A stretch of DNA of 64,000 nucleotides from assembly GCA_029961075.1 (NCBI GenBank), contig JASBVL010000024.1:1-64000 (forward strand), in the 5' to 3' direction. This DNA is from Sphaerobacter sp. (GTDB lineage Bacteria; Chloroflexota; Chloroflexia; Thermomicrobiales; Thermomicrobiaceae). Made by a program: the position numbers and the translations under genes. Below the pieces are notes generated by a model. It saw only the letters and a list, made by a program, of their open reading frames with translations. It ran no database searches and had not been told where the DNA came from. Positions 55,110 to 63,975 of the stretch are shown here, one piece after another. How positions within the stretch are numbered: position 1 is the first letter of the stretch; each line of letters begins with the position of its first letter.

Positions 55110-55939
55110 TGGCTGAGCCCATGGGTTTCTTCACCGATACCACGGTCTGCATCGGCTGCAAGGCCTGTGAGGTCGCCTGCAAGGAGTGGAACCAGCTCCC
55201 GGCCACCGGCGGGGGGGTCAACACGCTCAGCGGCGACAGCTACGACAACACCCGGCGGCTCGACGGGCAGACCTGGCGCCACGTCAAGTTCATCGAGCAG
55301 TTCGACGAGAGCCGCCAGCAGAGTCGCTGGCTGATGATGAGCGACGTCTGCAAGCACTGCGTCCAGGCCGGCTGTCTCGAAGTCTGTCCGACCGGCGCGA
55401 TCATCCGCACCGAGTTCGACACGGTGGTGATCCAGTCGGACGTCTGCAACGGCTGCCGCGCCTGCATCAGCGCCTGCCCCTTCGGCGTGATCGACATCAA
55501 CCCGGTGAACGGGACGGCGATGAAGTGCACGCTCTGCTACGACCGAATGCAGGCCGGGCTGACCCCGGCCTGCGCCCAGGCGTGCCCGACCCAGTCGATC
55601 CAGTTCGGGCCGATCTCGGAGCTGCGCGCCCGGGCCGAGGCGCGCGTGCAGCAGCTCCACGAACAGGGGGAGACGCGCGCCTACATCTACGGCGACGAGT
55701 CGATCCTGGGCGGCCTGAACTCGTTCTACCTGCTGGTGGACGAGCCCGAGGTCTACGGCCTCCCTTCGAACCCGAAGCTGCCGTCCCGCAACACGGCACC
55801 GGCCGCCAGCCTCTCCGCGGCTGGCGCGGCGGCGCTCGGGTTGCTCGGGCTGGTGAGCCTGCGCAAGCGGCGCATGGATCGCCTCGCCGCCGACCGGAAG
55901 GTCGCGGCTACGGAGGAAGGAGGGGAGAGCGATGCCTGA
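55106..55939 (+). CDS. formate dehydrogenase iron-sulfur (beta) subunit
   Basis: The protein has 277 residues from ATG 55106, with GGAGAAGG before it. Four [4Fe-4S] cluster motifs are seen: CIGCKACEVACKEW, CKHCVQAGCLEVCP, CNGCRACISACP and CTLCYDRM ... CAQACP. A C-terminal helix (~residues 235-258) followed by RKRRM anchors it, as in FdnH. It carries electrons from the catalytic subunit to the membrane subunit. It is intact although its catalytic partner gene is reduced to a fragment. Confidence 0.92.
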   Translation: MMAEPMGFFTDTTVCIGCKACEVACKEWNQLPATGGGVNTLSGDSYDNTRRLDGQTWRHVKFIEQFDESRQQSRWLMMSDVCKHCVQAGCLEVCPTGAIIRTEFDTVVIQSDVCNGCRACISACPFGVIDINPVNGTAMKCTLCYDRMQAGLTPACAQACPTQSIQFGPISELRARAEARVQQLHEQGETRAYIYGDESILGGLNSFYLLVDEPEVYGLPSNPKLPSRNTAPAASLSAAGAAALGLLGLVSLRKRRMDRLAADRKVAATEEGGESDA

Positions 55940-56825
55940 CACCTTCTTCACCGAGGCGCCGCACTGGCAGTGGTGGATCATCTGGTACTTCTTCATCGGG
56001 GGCATCGGGGGCGGCAGCTACGCCATCGCGGCGCTGCTCCACATCTTCGGCGAGCCGGAGGACCGCCCGATCGTGCGGCTGGGCTACTACATCGCCCTGC
56101 CGTCGATCATCGTCAGCGGTATCCTCCTGACGCTCGACCTGACGCGGCCCGAGCGCTTCTACCACATGCTGGTCCAGTCGAAGACCTTCGTCCCGGCCTT
56201 CAAGTACTGGTCGCCGATGTCGGTCGGGTCCTGGGGCATCACCCTCTTCGGCCTGTTCGCCTTCCTCTCAACGGTGGGGGCGCTGGCCGAAACCGGGCGT
56301 CTGCCCTGGTCGGGTCTGAGCCGGCTCAACCAGGGGACGCTGGGCCTCGTGATCAACCTGGCCGGGGGGCTGTGCGGCTTCTTCGTGGCCGGCTACACCG
56401 GGGTGCTGCTCTCGGTGACGAACCGGCCGCTCTGGTCGGACACCCCGCTGCTGGGGCTGCTCTTCCTGCTCTCCGCCTTCTCCACCGCGGCCGCGCTGCT
56501 GCTGCTGGTCGGCCGGCGTCGCGCCCAGCCGGAGAGCCTCGAATGGCTGTCCCAGATCGATAGCTGGGCGCTGATCCTGGAGTTGGTCGTCCTGGGCGCG
56601 GTGATCCTCTCGGTCGGCACCGTGGTTGCGCGGGAGGTGCTGTTCAACGCCTGGGGCGTGCTGCTCCTGGTCGGGGTGGTCCTGGCGGGCATCCTGGTGC
56701 CGCTCCTGCTCCACTGGCGGCCGCGGCTCCTCGGTGCCGCGAGCCCGCTGGGAGCCGCGGCGCTGGTGTTGCTCGGCGGCTTCATCCTGCGGGTCGTGAT
56801 GCTGCTATCCTCGGAGGCGGTGTAG
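55932..56825 (+). CDS. NrfD/PsrC-type membrane subunit of formate dehydrogenase
   Basis: The protein has 297 residues, with about eight or nine membrane helices. WYFFIGGIGGGSYAIAALL near the N-terminus and LDLTRPERFYHML are NrfD/polysulfide reductase C signatures. This type takes the place of the cytochrome b subunit and exchanges electrons with the quinone pool. It overlaps the Fe-S gene by eight bases. Confidence 0.9.
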   Translation: MPDTFFTEAPHWQWWIIWYFFIGGIGGGSYAIAALLHIFGEPEDRPIVRLGYYIALPSIIVSGILLTLDLTRPERFYHMLVQSKTFVPAFKYWSPMSVGSWGITLFGLFAFLSTVGALAETGRLPWSGLSRLNQGTLGLVINLAGGLCGFFVAGYTGVLLSVTNRPLWSDTPLLGLLFLLSAFSTAAALLLLVGRRRAQPESLEWLSQIDSWALILELVVLGAVILSVGTVVAREVLFNAWGVLLLVGVVLAGILVPLLLHWRPRLLGAASPLGAAALVLLGGFILRVVMLLSSEAV

Positions 56826-56826
56826 C

Positions 56827-57045
56827 ATGGCGCGCGGGAGGGTGATCCTGGCGGTGGTGCTGACCTCGCTCGTCCTGCTCGCGGGCTGCGGGCCGGAGGC
56901 CAGTCGCACGCGCGGCGGCGGGCCGGGGGCGGACATCGGCAACCGGTCGGGCACGGTGCAGTTGCACGGCGACAGTCAGGGCGAGCGGAGCATCTACGTC
57001 AACACCCCGCGCAAGCTGCCCGGCAGCATCGCCGCTGGGGAGTGA
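56827..57045 (+). CDS. small lipoprotein in the formate dehydrogenase cluster
   Basis: The protein has 72 residues with a lipobox LVLLAGC (C21). The mature part is short and Gly-rich (GGGPGADIGNRSG), then HGDSQGERSIYVNTP. It begins two bases after the membrane subunit stop and ends six before fdhE, so it is part of the operon. No family is recognised; it may help assemble or anchor the complex. Confidence 0.65.
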   Translation: MARGRVILAVVLTSLVLLAGCGPEASRTRGGGPGADIGNRSGTVQLHGDSQGERSIYVNTPRKLPGSIAAGE

Positions 57046-57051
57046 GGCCGC

Positions 57052-57915
57052 ATGGCGGACAAGCAGGTCGTCGCGGCCGCGCTCGGCCAGCTCGACACCA
57101 TGGCGCGCGACTATCCGGAGTGGGAGCCCTGGCTGGCACTGTACGCCGACGCGCTCCAGGCCAGCGCCGAGCCGCTCTGGGAGCAGGCGGTGCCGATCCC
57201 CACGTCGCGGCCCGCGACCGGGGTGCCGCTGCTCGACGGCGCGGTCGTGGCGCTCGACCCCACCGCCGCCAGCGGCTGGCTCCACTACCTCGTGGGGCGC
57301 GTGGTCGCGATCGGGACGCCGGAACCCGAAGACCGGCTCGACCGCATCGCCGCGGTTGACCCGCTCCGCTTCCTGCGGGCCGCCATCGCCAGCGACGCTC
57401 AGGCCATGCAGCAGTTGGCCGCCGAGCTCGGGGTCGCGCTCGAGCGGCTGGCCGCCGTCGGCAACCTGGCGGCGCTGCCGTTCCTCCAGGCGTGTGGGCG
57501 GCGCCTGGGCGACCGGCTGCCGGTGCCCTGGGTGCGCGGGTTCTGCCCGATCTGCGGCGCCTGGCCGGCCGCGGCGGAGCGTCGTGGTCTGGCGCGCGAG
57601 CGGCACCTGCGCTGCGGCCGATGCGGCGCCGACTGGGTCGTCATCGCCTTCTGGTGCCCCTACTGCACGAATGGGGAGCACGAGCAGCTCGGGTCGTTGG
57701 TGCCGGAGGAGGGTGGCGAGACGCGCCAGGTCGACACCTGCCGGCGCTGCCGGGGCTACGTGAAGAGCATCACCACGCTGCGGGGCTGGTCGCCCGCGGA
57801 GGTGCCGGTGGTCGATCTGGCAACGGCTGACCTCGATCTGGCCGCCATCGAGCACGGCTACACCCGCCCGACCGCCGCGGGCCACACCCTGCGACTGCGG
57901 ATGGTGGCGGCCTGA
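57052..57915 (+). CDS. fdhE: formate dehydrogenase accessory protein FdhE
   Basis: The protein has 287 residues. The paired zinc-ribbon cysteines typical of FdhE are present: GFCPICGAWP, LRCGRCGADW, WCPYCTNG and DTCRRCRGYVKS. FdhE binds respiratory formate dehydrogenase catalytic subunits during maturation before export. Its presence shows that a full catalytic subunit is, or recently was, made. Confidence 0.9.
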   Translation: MADKQVVAAALGQLDTMARDYPEWEPWLALYADALQASAEPLWEQAVPIPTSRPATGVPLLDGAVVALDPTAASGWLHYLVGRVVAIGTPEPEDRLDRIAAVDPLRFLRAAIASDAQAMQQLAAELGVALERLAAVGNLAALPFLQACGRRLGDRLPVPWVRGFCPICGAWPAAAERRGLARERHLRCGRCGADWVVIAFWCPYCTNGEHEQLGSLVPEEGGETRQVDTCRRCRGYVKSITTLRGWSPAEVPVVDLATADLDLAAIEHGYTRPTAAGHTLRLRMVAA

Positions 57916-57938
57916 GTCGATGACGGAGGGAGGACCGG

Positions 57939-58346
57939 ATGGCGACACCGGAGCAGGCCACCACCGCCGAGCGGCTGCGTCCCGCCGACGTCTGCCGTCG
58001 CCTCCTCATGGCCCTGGAGGCGACGGAGGGCCGTCGCCGCAAGCGGAAGCGCAACACCACGACCGACGCGATCGGCCTGTCGATCAAGCGGGACCTGTTC
58101 GAGGCCGCCATCGCGGCCGACCCCGACCCGGACGACTTCGAGGCCTGGCTGCTCGAGTATTGCCTGCAGTTCGGCCTGGCGTCCGGACCGGTGCGGGCGA
58201 TGGCGCTGGAGGTCTTCGACGAGTATCGTCTGGCCGTGCAGGCGGCGAGCCTCCGGGCCTGGCTCGACCGGGGCGCCCCCTCGGACGATGCCGCGCGCGC
58301 GCCCCGGGGCGGATCCGCGGCCTGCGCTGCCGACGGCGTGTGCTGA
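57939..58346 (+). CDS. small unknown protein in the formate dehydrogenase cluster
   Basis: The protein has 135 residues, soluble and helical. RLRPADVCRRLLMALEATEGRRRKRKRNTTTD is followed by IGLSIKRDLFEAAIAADPDP and DDFEAWLLEYCLQFG. A GGAGGG site precedes ATG 57939. No known domain is recognised. It lies between fdhE and the ModE-like gene, so a role in cofactor insertion or maturation is a reasonable guess only. Confidence 0.65.
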   Translation: MATPEQATTAERLRPADVCRRLLMALEATEGRRRKRKRNTTTDAIGLSIKRDLFEAAIAADPDPDDFEAWLLEYCLQFGLASGPVRAMALEVFDEYRLAVQAASLRAWLDRGAPSDDAARAPRGGSAACAADGVC

Positions 58347-58460
58347 TCGGCGCGGGCCGGGGAGGCTCGCGCGTCGACGCACGCGCCGTGCGTGCCCGGG
58401 CGAGCGCGACAGCGGGCGCGGCGTCCACTGACGAGCCGCGCCCAGGAGCGGAGTGAAACC

Positions 58461-58874
58461 GTGGAACCACACGCGCCGGTGCGGATCCGGGTCAAGTGCT
58501 GGGCCGAGCAGAGCGGCGCGCTGGTGCTGAGCGACTGGCGCATCGAGCTGCTCACCGCCGTCGAGGAGCGCGGCTCGCTCAGCGCTGCGGCCGACGACTT
58601 CGGCGTGGCCTACCGCGTCGCCTGGGGGAAGATCCGCGAGATGGAGCAGCGCCTGGGCGTGAAGCTCCTCCAGGGGCACAGCGGCGGGACCGGCGGTGGC
58701 GGGAGCGCGCTCACCCCGGCCGGGCAGGAGCTGGTGACGCGCTACCGGCGCTTCCGCGCCGGGCTCGACGCCCTGGTCGAGCAGCGCTTTGCCGAGACCC
58801 TGGGCGACCTCGCCTTCTTGCGGGAGCGTTATGATATGGGTTGCCGAACGCCGGCGCGTGAGGAGCAGGAGTAG
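58461..58874 (+). CDS. ModE-like winged-helix regulator (N-terminal domain only)
   Basis: The protein has 137 residues from GTG 58461. The winged helix (LLTAVEERGSLSAAADDFGVAYRVAWGKIREME, then LGVKLLQGHSGGTGGGGSALT) is the ModE N-terminal domain, while the C-terminal Mop domains that bind molybdate are missing. Being directly before tupABC, it probably controls oxyanion uptake, perhaps sensing tungstate through another protein. Confidence 0.85.
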   Translation: MEPHAPVRIRVKCWAEQSGALVLSDWRIELLTAVEERGSLSAAADDFGVAYRVAWGKIREMEQRLGVKLLQGHSGGTGGGGSALTPAGQELVTRYRRFRAGLDALVEQRFAETLGDLAFLRERYDMGCRTPAREEQE

Positions 58875-58879
58875 CCGAC

Positions 58880-59803
58880 ATGGGGCGGATCTGGCTCGCC
58901 ATCGTCCTGGCGCTGGTGCTGGCGGCCTGCGGCTCGTCCGGCACCGCCGACGACGCATCGCCGCCGGCCAACGCCGCTGGCGATGCGACTCCGACCGCAG
59001 CCCAGCCACGCAAGGGCGGTCGCCTGCGGCTGGCCACCACGACCTCGACCGAGGACTCGGGCCTGCTGGATGCCATCCTGCCCGACTTCGAGCGGCGCAC
59101 CGGCGCCACGGTCGAGGTCATCGCCGTCGGCACGGGGCAGGCGCTCAAGCTGGGCGAGAACGGCGACGCCGACGTGGTCCTCGTGCATGCCCGCGAGCAG
59201 GAAGAGCAGTTCGTGGCCGACGGCTTCGGTCTGTACCGGCGCGACGTGATGCAGAACGACTTCATCATCGTCGGCCCGCCGCACGACCCGGCGGGGGTGC
59301 GCGGGGCTGCCGACGCCGCCGAGGCGTTCGCGCGCATCGCCGCCGCGCAGGCCCCCTTCGCCTCGCGCGGCGACGAGTCGGGCACCCACACCCGCGAGCG
59401 GGCCATCTGGAAGCAGGCCGGCATCGTGCCGGACCCCGCCAGCGGCTGGTATCGCGCGCTGGGCCAGGGGATGGGTGAGACCCTGACCACCGCCAACGAG
59501 CAGCGTGCCTACACCCTCGCCGACCGGGGCACCTACCTCGCCATGCGCGACCGGCTGACGGACCTGACCATCCTCTTCGGGGGCGAGACGGTGGCCGACA
59601 ACCCCGACCCGGCCCTGCTGAATCCCTACGGCGTCATCCCGGTGAACCCGGCGCGCCATCAGGGCATCCAGGCCGAGCTCGCCGAGGCCTTTGTCGCGTG
59701 GATCACGTCGCCGGAGGTGCAGGCCATGATCGCGGAGTTCGGCAAGGACCGGTACGGGCAGCCGCTCTTCTATCCGCGCGCCACCCCGGGGACGACGTCG
59801 TAG
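58880..59803 (+). CDS. tupA: tungstate ABC transporter substrate-binding lipoprotein
   Basis: The protein has 307 residues with a lipobox LVLAAC (C17). RLATTTSTEDSGLLDAILP contains the TTTS oxyanion-binding motif of TupA, and SRGDESGTHTRERAIW is also typical. TupA is highly selective for tungstate over molybdate. It starts five bases after the ModE-like gene. The link with a formate dehydrogenase cluster suggests a tungsten enzyme. Confidence 0.92.
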   Translation: MGRIWLAIVLALVLAACGSSGTADDASPPANAAGDATPTAAQPRKGGRLRLATTTSTEDSGLLDAILPDFERRTGATVEVIAVGTGQALKLGENGDADVVLVHAREQEEQFVADGFGLYRRDVMQNDFIIVGPPHDPAGVRGAADAAEAFARIAAAQAPFASRGDESGTHTRERAIWKQAGIVPDPASGWYRALGQGMGETLTTANEQRAYTLADRGTYLAMRDRLTDLTILFGGETVADNPDPALLNPYGVIPVNPARHQGIQAELAEAFVAWITSPEVQAMIAEFGKDRYGQPLFYPRATPGTTS

Positions 59804-59804
59804 C

Positions 59805-60509
59805 ATGGACGACCTCCTGGCCGGGCTGGCCGGCGCGCTCCGCCTCCTCCTCAGCGGCGACGCGGGCGTCTGGGAGATCGTCCTCCTGACGCTGCGCGTC
59901 TCCGGCACTGCGCTGCTGATCAGCGCCGTGCTCGGCGTTCCCGCCGGGGTCGTCCTGGCGCTGCGCTCGTTCCCCGGCCAGCGCCTGGTGACGACGGTCA
60001 TCTACACCGGCATGGGCCTGCCGCCGGTCGTGGCCGGGCTGGTGGTCTACCTGCTCCTCTCGCGCTCCGGCCCGCTCGGCGACCTCGGCTGGCTCTTCAC
60101 GCCGCGGGCGATGGTGGTGGCCCAGGTGCTCATCAGCCTGCCGCTCGTCGTCGGCCTGACGATGTCGGCCGTCGAGGGGATCACCCCCGAGCTGCGGCTC
60201 CAGCTCCGCGCCTTGGGGGCGACCGAGCGACAGATCGCCCAGGCCATCCTCTGGGAGGCGCGCGCCGGGATGCTCGTCGCGCTGGTCGCCGGGTTCGGCA
60301 GCATCATCTCGGAGGTCGGCGCGGTCCTGCTCGTCGGCGGCAACATCGAGCGCTCGACGCGCGTGCTGACCACCGCCATCGTGCTCGAGACGCGCAAGGG
60401 CGCCTTCGACCAGGCCCTGGCGCTCGGCTTCGTGCTGGTCGGCCTGACGTTCGTCCTCAACGCACTGGCGCTCCGCCTGCGCGGCGCGCTGCTGCACCCG
60501 GCTGGATGA
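59805..60509 (+). CDS. tupB: tungstate ABC transporter permease
   Basis: The protein has 234 residues with five to six helices. RVSGTALLISAVLGVPAGVVLAL and the ALGATERQIAQAILWEARAGM coupling loop (EAA motif) are typical of TupB. It begins one base after the tupA stop and overlaps tupC by four bases. Confidence 0.92.
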   Translation: MDDLLAGLAGALRLLLSGDAGVWEIVLLTLRVSGTALLISAVLGVPAGVVLALRSFPGQRLVTTVIYTGMGLPPVVAGLVVYLLLSRSGPLGDLGWLFTPRAMVVAQVLISLPLVVGLTMSAVEGITPELRLQLRALGATERQIAQAILWEARAGMLVALVAGFGSIISEVGAVLLVGGNIERSTRVLTTAIVLETRKGAFDQALALGFVLVGLTFVLNALALRLRGALLHPAG

Positions 60510-61228
60510 GCGCACTGTACGAGCTGGAGCAGGTCACCGTGCGCTACGGGGCGCGCACCGTCCTGGCGATCGACGCGCTCACGATCGCGCCGGGCGAGTT
60601 CCTGGCCGTCGTGGGGCCCAGCGGCGCCGGGAAGTCCACGCTGCTGCGCCTGCTCTGCTTCCTGGAGCGGCCGACGTCCGGCATCCTGCGCTACGATGGC
60701 CAGGCATGGCACGAGCCGCCGCCGCTCGACGTGCGGCGCCAGGTGACGCTCGTCTTCCAGCGCCCGCTGCTGCTCGACGCCACGGTCGAGCAGAACCTCG
60801 CCTACGGCCTGCGGCTCCGCGGCGAGCCCGCCGGGGAGCGCGTCGCGGCCGCGCTGGACCAGCTCGGGCTGACCCACCTGGCGCGGGCGCGCGCCCGGAC
60901 CCTCTCCGGCGGTGAGCTCCAGCGCGTGGCGCTCGGCCGGGCGCTGGTGCTGCGCCCGCGGGTGCTGCTGCTCGACGAGCCGACCGCCAACCTCGACCCG
61001 CGCAACGTCGCCGTGATCGAGCAGGCCGTCACCGCGCTGCACCGCGAGCACGGCACCACCGTCGTCCTGGTCACCCACCATCTCCACCAGGCTCGCCGGC
61101 TGGCCGCCCGCACCGCCGTCCTGCTCGACGGCCAGCTCGTCGAGGTCGGGCCGACCGCCACCCTCCTCAGCGGCCAGAGCGCGGACTGGCGCACCCGCGC
61201 CTTCGTCAGCGGCGAGATGGTGTACTGA
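60506..61228 (+). CDS. tupC: tungstate ABC transporter ATP-binding protein
   Basis: The protein has 240 residues. Walker A is GPSGAGKST, the signature LSGGELQRVALGRAL, and Walker B VLLLDEPTANLD; the H-loop is in LVTHHLHQARR. It powers TupB. It is the last gene of the formate dehydrogenase/tungstate cluster and converges on the threonine synthase-like gene. Confidence 0.93.
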   Translation: MSALYELEQVTVRYGARTVLAIDALTIAPGEFLAVVGPSGAGKSTLLRLLCFLERPTSGILRYDGQAWHEPPPLDVRRQVTLVFQRPLLLDATVEQNLAYGLRLRGEPAGERVAAALDQLGLTHLARARARTLSGGELQRVALGRALVLRPRVLLLDEPTANLDPRNVAVIEQAVTALHREHGTTVVLVTHHLHQARRLAARTAVLLDGQLVEVGPTATLLSGQSADWRTRAFVSGEMVY

Positions 61229-61263
61229 GCTTGACCCGCGGCCGTCGTGGCGGGCCGCGCGGC

Positions 61264-62385
61264 TCAGCCGAGCAGCGTGGCGATGGTGTCGGTCGCCTTC
61301 AGGCCGGAGCCGGTCAGCAGGACGACGACCTCCCCCTCGGGGATGGCCTGGCCCCGGCGCACCGCTTGACGGAAGGCCGCCGCCCCGACCGCCGCGGTCG
61401 GCTCGACATAGAGCCCCTGCTGCCACAGCTCCCGCAGCGCGGCGACGATCTCCTCTTCGGGCACCGCCTCGACCCAGCCACCGGTCTCCCGCACGGCCGC
61501 GAGCATCTGGCGCGGCCGCGCCGGGGCCGCGATGCGCGTTCCCTCGGCGATCGTCGTGCCGGGGGTGACAGTCGGCACGTCGGTCCCACCCGGCGCCACC
61601 GCGGCCAGCGGGGCGCAGGCCGCCGGCTGGGCGGCGACGAGCGCCGGGGGCGGACCGGCGAGGGCGGCGCAGGCGCGCGCGGCGCCGACCAGTGCGCTCC
61701 CGCCGCCCGTCGGGATGAAGCAGGCGGCCGGCAGTCGCTGCCCCAACTGCTCCCACACCTCGAGCAGCCAGGTCTTCACCCCCTCGACGAAGACGGGATG
61801 CCAGTTGTGGCTGGCGTAGACCGCGCCCGGGTCCGCCGCCGCGGCCTCCTGGGCGGCGCGCGCCACCGCCTCCCGGCTCCCGGTGACCGGGACGACCGTG
61901 GCGCCGTAGGCGCGCGACTGCACCAGCTTGCCCGGCGAGGCGCTGGCGGGCGCGTAGACCGCGCAGTCGAGCCCCGCGGCGGCGCTGTACCCGGCCATGG
62001 CCGCGGCCGCGTTGCCCGACGAGTCGACGATGATCCGCCGCCGCCCGAGCCGCCGCAGGTGGGCGACGAGCACCGCCGCGCCGCGGTCCTTGAACGACCC
62101 CGTCGGCAGGAGCGCGTCGAGCTTGAAGCGCACCGGCCGCCCAAGGAGCGTGCCGGGCACCAGCGGCGTCATCCCCTCGCCGAGCGAGGTCGCCGCCGCG
62201 AGCGGCACGGGCAGGGTGGCGTGGTAGCGCCACAGGCCGGGCGCCGCCGGATCGATGGCCCCCGGGTCGAGCCGGTCCGGGCCGCGCAGCGTGAACGCCC
62301 CGCCGCAGACCGGGCAACGCCAGGCCGCCGCGTCCAGCGGCTCCGCGTGACCGCACGCCTCGCACACCATCCGCCAGTCACCCAT
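61264..62385 (-). CDS. threonine synthase-like PLP enzyme with N-terminal zinc ribbon
   Basis: The protein has 373 residues from ATG 62385 after GGGAGGAG. C8, C11, C24 and C27 form a zinc ribbon (CEAC ... CPVC) as in many archaeal-type threonine synthases. The PLP lysine is K99 in TGSFKDRGA, and the phosphate-binding loop is PTGGGSALVG. It lacks some flanking motifs of typical ThrC and is somewhat short, so it may act on a related substrate. It stands alone. Confidence 0.8.
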   Translation of the reverse strand: MGDWRMVCEACGHAEPLDAAAWRCPVCGGAFTLRGPDRLDPGAIDPAAPGLWRYHATLPVPLAAATSLGEGMTPLVPGTLLGRPVRFKLDALLPTGSFKDRGAAVLVAHLRRLGRRRIIVDSSGNAAAAMAGYSAAAGLDCAVYAPASASPGKLVQSRAYGATVVPVTGSREAVARAAQEAAAADPGAVYASHNWHPVFVEGVKTWLLEVWEQLGQRLPAACFIPTGGGSALVGAARACAALAGPPPALVAAQPAACAPLAAVAPGGTDVPTVTPGTTIAEGTRIAAPARPRQMLAAVRETGGWVEAVPEEEIVAALRELWQQGLYVEPTAAVGAAAFRQAVRRGQAIPEGEVVVLLTGSGLKATDTIATLLG

Positions 62386-62603
62386 GCGTGTCTCCTCCCA
62401 CCCGTTGCGATCCCCGCCGACCATGATACCGGACGCGCCCGCGAACCCGAGCCCCGGAGGCCCGTGAGCGCAGCCGGGCGCGTCCCGGCCCCGATTGACA
62501 CCGCGCGACGGCCGCCCGTAGCATGGCCGCGCGACGCCACGCTGACGCCGGCACCGCCGGGACCGTACCAGCCCGGCGCCGGCTGCGGGACGAGGGAGGG
62601 GGC

Positions 62604-63845
62604 ATGGTCCACCGCGAACCCGAGATCGACGCGGCACAACTGCTGAGCGACCTGGATGCGCTTGCCCGGATCGGCGCGACGCCGGAGGGCGGGGTGAGCC
62701 GGATTGCCTTCTCGCCCGCCGACCTGGAGGCGCGGCGGTGGGTGGAGGAGGCCATGCGCGTGGCCGGGATGGCGGTCCGGCGCGACCCGGCCGGCAACAG
62801 CATCGGCACCTATCCGGGGCGCGAGCCGGGGCTGGCCCCGATCGCGCTGGGGTCGCACACCGACACCGTGCCGAACGGCGGGCGCTACGACGGCGCGCTC
62901 GGGGTGCTGGCGGCGCTGGCGTGCGTCCGCGCGCTGCATGCGGCGGGGCAGCGGCTGCGCCACCCGGTCGAGGTCATCAACTTCGTCGCGGAAGAGGCGA
63001 CCATGGGTGGCGGCACCTTCGGCAGCCGCGCCATGGCCGGGCTGTTCGACCCGGCCGCCCTCGACCACGAAGCCGTGGACGGCCGCCCGGTGGCCGAGCA
63101 CCTGCGCCGCGCCGCCATCGACACGGCGCAGGTGCGCACCGCGGCCCGGCCGGCCGGCAGCCTCGCCGCCTACGTCGAGTTGCACATCGAGCAGGGCGGC
63201 GTGCTCGCGTCGGCCGGGATCGTCATCGGGGCCGTGGAGGGGATCGTCGGGATCCGCCGCTACGCGGTGACCTTCCACGGCGAGGCGAACCACGCCGGCA
63301 CGACCCCGATGGACGATCGCAGCGACGCGCTGGTCATGGCCGCGCCCTTCATCCTGGCGGTGCGCGAGATCGCCGTTGCCCACGGCATCGTCGGCACGGT
63401 CGGCACGCTGCGCGTCAGCCCCGGCGCGTCCAACGTCATCCCCGGCCGGGTCGAGCTGACCGCCGAGATCCGCGGGCTGGACGAGGCGACGCTCGACGCC
63501 GCCGAGGCGGCGCTGCGGGCGCGTGCCGAGGCGGCTGGGGCGGCCTTCGCCCGCATGTCGGCGAAAGAGCCGGTCCGGTCCGACCCGCTGATCGTTGCCT
63601 CGGTCGAGCAGACCTGCCAGCAGCTTGGGCTGTCCTGCCGGCGGATGCCCAGCGGCGCCGGCCACGATGCCATGTGCATGGCCGCGCTCACCCGCCAGGG
63701 GATGATCTTCGTGCCCAGCCAGCGCGGGATCAGCCACGCGCCGGACGAGTACACCGCGCCGGAGGACTGCGTGAACGGTGCGCGCGTGCTGCTCGGCACG
63801 CTGCTGGCGCTCGATGCCGCGCTCGACTCGACCGGAGACGGCTAG
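62604..63845 (+). CDS. M20-family amidase, hydantoinase/carbamoylase type
   Basis: The protein has 413 residues from ATG 62604 with GAGGGAGGGG upstream. Metal ligands are in GSHTDTVPNGGRYDG and NFVAEEATMGGGTFGSRA; ELHIEQGGVLASAG and GEANHAGTTPMDDRSDAL are class signatures, and PSGAGHDAMCMA the last metal site. Such enzymes hydrolyse N-carbamoyl-L-amino acids, ureidoglycolate or allantoate. No hydantoinase or allantoinase gene is next to it, so the substrate is open. Confidence 0.9.
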   Translation: MVHREPEIDAAQLLSDLDALARIGATPEGGVSRIAFSPADLEARRWVEEAMRVAGMAVRRDPAGNSIGTYPGREPGLAPIALGSHTDTVPNGGRYDGALGVLAALACVRALHAAGQRLRHPVEVINFVAEEATMGGGTFGSRAMAGLFDPAALDHEAVDGRPVAEHLRRAAIDTAQVRTAARPAGSLAAYVELHIEQGGVLASAGIVIGAVEGIVGIRRYAVTFHGEANHAGTTPMDDRSDALVMAAPFILAVREIAVAHGIVGTVGTLRVSPGASNVIPGRVELTAEIRGLDEATLDAAEAALRARAEAAGAAFARMSAKEPVRSDPLIVASVEQTCQQLGLSCRRMPSGAGHDAMCMAALTRQGMIFVPSQRGISHAPDEYTAPEDCVNGARVLLGTLLALDAALDSTGDG

Positions 63846-63857
63846 GAGCGCGCCGTG

Positions 63858-63975
63858 GAGCGCCGGCGTCCTCGCCGGTCCCTCGTCCGGCTCATGGGTT
63901 GGCACGGCCGTGTGCCCTGAGGCATCTCCCCGCGGCGACAACATCCGGTAGGGGAGGGCCTTGTGCCCTCCCGCG
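63858..63975. repeat. dispersed repeats at the window end
   Basis: A GGAGCGCCGGCGTCCTCGCC unit (63858 onward) and the exact 24-base repeat at 63944-63967 lie after the amidase stop. Matching units occur at 21170, 41357 and elsewhere in the window. Confidence 0.65.
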
